DNA from: Motiliproteus sp048265065
GTDB taxonomy: Bacteria > Pseudomonadota > Gammaproteobacteria > Pseudomonadales > Balneatricaceae
DNA length: 16,378 bases
Direction of reading: 5' to 3'
NCBI GenBank assembly: GCA_048265065.1
Contig: JBLXCH010000070.1
Coordinates: 1 to 16,378 of the forward strand
The notes under the pieces: model-generated
Told to the model about the DNA's origin: nothing
Databases searched by the model: none
What the model saw: the letters and a program-made list of their open reading frames with translations, nothing else
Position numbers and translations under genes: made by a program
Shown here: one piece after another, positions 14,878 to 16,378 of the stretch
How the letters are laid out: each line of letters starts with the position of its first letter
How positions within the stretch are numbered: position 1 is the first letter of the stretch

Positions 14878-15290
14878 GTGCTGTTAACGCAGGGCTTGTG
14901 AAAGCGTGAGGGCGCTTTCGCAACTTTAGGGGCGAACAGGAAGGAAGCTGCACCCAGGCATGGACTACCCTGATGCCTTTTCATAACACGAGGAAAACTC
15001 TCCCGTTCGCTGCCAGAATGGTTGCATTCAAGAGGCCCGAACGAATCGCCTTAGTCACCCAAGTCAAGCGCCATGAACCAGCCTGAATTTGAAATCTACA
15101 GGATCACAGGGGCATTGACCCGCGGCGACAGCGGAAGCCCGGCGATAGCACGGGAAGCCGATAAAGCGCGGGAGCATCTGTGATGCGCCACATGAAATTC
15201 CGGAATGGTGGACAACTACAGGCCCTTCGATAACAGACAGAGACTGAGGAAATCCGCTCGCGCGAACATCAACGCCAGGGAGCTAAGGTG
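14878..15290 (+). ncRNA. Structured RNA region resembling the 5' part of a group II intron (relic)
   Basis: There is no ORF of meaningful length, but many nested complementary arms occur. TTGTGAAAGCG (14896-14906) pairs with CGCTTTCGCAA (14913-14923). GCGAACAGG (14932-14940) pairs with CCCGTTCGC (15003-15011) with one mismatch. Inside that, AGGCAT (14956-14961) pairs with ATGCCT (14973-14978). Phrases such as GAACAGGAAGGAAGCTG, ATAACACGAGG, GGCCCGAACGA, CCAAGTCAAGCGCCATGAAC and AATCCGCTCGCGCGAAC resemble, from memory, domain I of bacterial group II introns, and GTGCT at 14878 is near the GTGYG 5' consensus. No reverse transcriptase or domain V follows, so it would be a 3'-truncated, inactive copy. 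A 36-codon frame at 15073-15183 inside it is probably not a gene. Confidence 0.4.
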
Positions 15291-15321
15291 AAAATACCTC
15301 AGCATGGATAACATGCTGAGG
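15291..15321 (-). terminator. Rho-independent terminator of the RpiR-family gene
   Basis: CCTCAGCATG (15297-15306) and CATGCTGAGG (15312-15321) form a perfect 10-bp stem with a 5-nt loop. On the minus strand TATTTTCACC follows, a short T-tract. It lies 58 nt after the regulator's stop codon. Confidence 0.65.
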
Positions 15322-15378
15322 CACTATCGCTTCACAATTGCCCGCAAAGCGGTGCCGTAGTCTTGGGCCTGCGACAGC

Positions 15379-16311
15379 CTAGATCTTTGTCGTCCGGCTG
15401 CTGCGCGCACGCTTGCGCTCGTTCCCTGTGACCGTTGCAATACGGGGTTCCTCGTCTGGCTGAAGAAGAGAAGCCACCGCAATGGCAATGCTCTGTGAAA
15501 GGCACATCGGTGCCGCCAATGAGCGGGAGAAACTGTATTCCTCCTCCGGGATGGTGAAAAGTACCGTTGAATCCTTGGCCAAGGGCGATAACTGACTGTC
15601 GGTAATGCCGATGATTGGCGTTTCGGACTTGGTCGCTATGTCTGCAATACTGATGGTCTCTTTGGCATAGTGGCGAAACGCTATGGCAATCAGCACGTCG
15701 TCCGACCGCATTGTCCGCGCCATTTCCGGTGCAAGACCGCCTGCGGGATCGAGCAGGATGACCCGTCGCTTCAACATCGTAAGCAAATAACGCAGGAAAA
15801 TTGCAATGGATTCCGAACGCAGTTGCCCTACGATGTAGATGGTTTGAGCATCTTTCAGAAGTAATGCAGCACGCTGCAGGTTCTCCTCAGTGACGAGACT
15901 GAGCAAGTCCTGCAATGTCGCGATATCACGGACCACCAGATCTTGCATGAAGCCGACGATACCGTGTTCTCGACTTTTTTGGATATCAGACTTAAGCGCA
16001 CTGACACGCTCGTTGAAGCCAGGGGCCGCTGTCGCAAGGCGCGACCTAAATACCGTCTGCATCTGCTTGAAGCCCGAGTATCCAAAGTTCTGTGCAAAAC
16101 GGACCAGTACTGATGGATGCACTCCACACTTCGTCGCGACCGAGTTCACGGACTCCATGGCAACATTGTTAGGATTCTGGGTGACGTACCGAGCGACCTG
16201 CTTGTAGCGTTCCGACAGGTTTTCGTATTGGTTGGCGATCTCGTCGACGACCTGCTCATAGTGGTCCGGCGGGGCTTGCCGATTCGCATCAGAATTCTTG
16301 TTTTCAGTCAT
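15379..16311 (-). CDS. RpiR-family transcriptional regulator (HTH + SIS), candidate iol repressor
   Basis: This 310-aa regulator has an N-terminal RpiR helix-turn-helix domain (about residues 20-95; VNSVATKCGVHPSVLVRFAQNFGYSGFKQMQ around 55-85, recognition helix around PSVLVRFA). A C-terminal SIS sugar-binding domain (~145-280) has IYIVGQLRSESIA at its start, DVLIAIAFRHYAKETI (205-220) and PIIGITDSQLSPLA (232-245). RpiR-type IolR proteins repress inositol genes and are released by a phosphorylated or keto-inositol intermediate, so the same role is likely here. The C-terminal 20 residues are rich in Arg/Lys/Thr and extend past the SIS fold. No strong ribosome-binding site precedes the ATG (GGA 9-11 nt upstream). 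The gene is same-strand and upstream of the iol operon, but separated by its own terminator. Confidence 0.85.
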   Translation of the reverse strand: MTENKNSDANRQAPPDHYEQVVDEIANQYENLSERYKQVARYVTQNPNNVAMESVNSVATKCGVHPSVLVRFAQNFGYSGFKQMQTVFRSRLATAAPGFNERVSALKSDIQKSREHGIVGFMQDLVVRDIATLQDLLSLVTEENLQRAALLLKDAQTIYIVGQLRSESIAIFLRYLLTMLKRRVILLDPAGGLAPEMARTMRSDDVLIAIAFRHYAKETISIADIATKSETPIIGITDSQLSPLAKDSTVLFTIPEEEYSFSRSLAAPMCLSQSIAIAVASLLQPDEEPRIATVTGNERKRARSSRTTKI

Positions 16312-16378
16312 CGGGAAGAATCCACTACCTATTGTTCCTTGTACTCCATTGATACCGCGAAGCGCCGGCCATTAGCCA
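16312..16378 (-). promoter_or_regulatory. Upstream region of the RpiR-family gene
   Basis: Sixty-seven bases lie upstream of the regulator start. No TGCAAT-N4-ATTGCA palindrome is present, so autoregulation through that site is not supported within the window. No clear promoter was recognised. Confidence 0.25.

Noticed and set aside
15073..15183. 36-codon ORF (MNQPEFEIYRITGALT...)
   Set aside because: No ribosome-binding site and it lies inside sequence better explained as structured RNA similar to a group II intron.

Overview
The window looks like accessory DNA from a gammaproteobacterium, possibly marine. The evidence for this is type II NADH dehydrogenase, an RpiR regulator, periplasmic sugar-binding proteins with Gram-negative signal peptides, and a MobH-type relaxase of the Pseudomonas-style ICE class. 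The assignment to class is an inference from gene content. No rRNA, tRNA or CRISPR array was seen.

Layout. Positions 1-624 hold the 3' end of a MobH/TraI relaxase from an integrating conjugative element. Next come about 830 bp of small or decayed ORFs, starting with a sigma70-like promoter whose -35/-10 spacer is a perfect palindrome (837-854). A plus-strand Gfo/Idh/MocA oxidoreductase follows (1458-2642). It converges on a minus-strand pair: a type II NADH dehydrogenase (3126-4448) and a TauE/SafE-family transporter (4564-5328). The transporter's start codon lies just behind a strong terminator-like hairpin. Positions 5340-6010 are a scar region with a second copy of the palindrome and a short plus-strand fragment of a sugar-binding protein. 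Two intact minus-strand sugar ABC transporter binding proteins follow (6013-7038 and 7484-8416), with no ATPase or permease beside them.

The core is a tight minus-strand operon from 14712 down to 8912: iolD, iolE, an SDR oxidoreductase, a TIM-barrel sugar isomerase and a second Gfo/Idh oxidoreductase, related to the one at 1458. Genes are separated by 0-3 nt or overlap. Upstream, the iolD promoter carries a third copy of the palindrome. A 400-bp stretch of nested stem-loops, resembling the 5' part of a group II intron, separates it from a minus-strand RpiR-family regulator (15379-16311), the best candidate for an IolR-like repressor.

How it may work (inference). A periplasmic binding protein captures an inositol or related polyol. 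One of the dehydrogenases (Gfo/Idh or SDR) oxidises it to a keto-inositol. The TIM-barrel protein interconverts inosose isomers. IolE dehydrates the inosose and IolD opens the ring. The later steps (IolB, IolC, IolJ, IolA), a canonical IolG and the ABC permease/ATPase are absent, so the segment is a partial pathway that depends on genes elsewhere. The three TGCAAT-N4-ATTGCA sites suggest one regulon joining the iol operon, the 5' leader region of the plus-strand Gfo/Idh gene and the transporter scar region.
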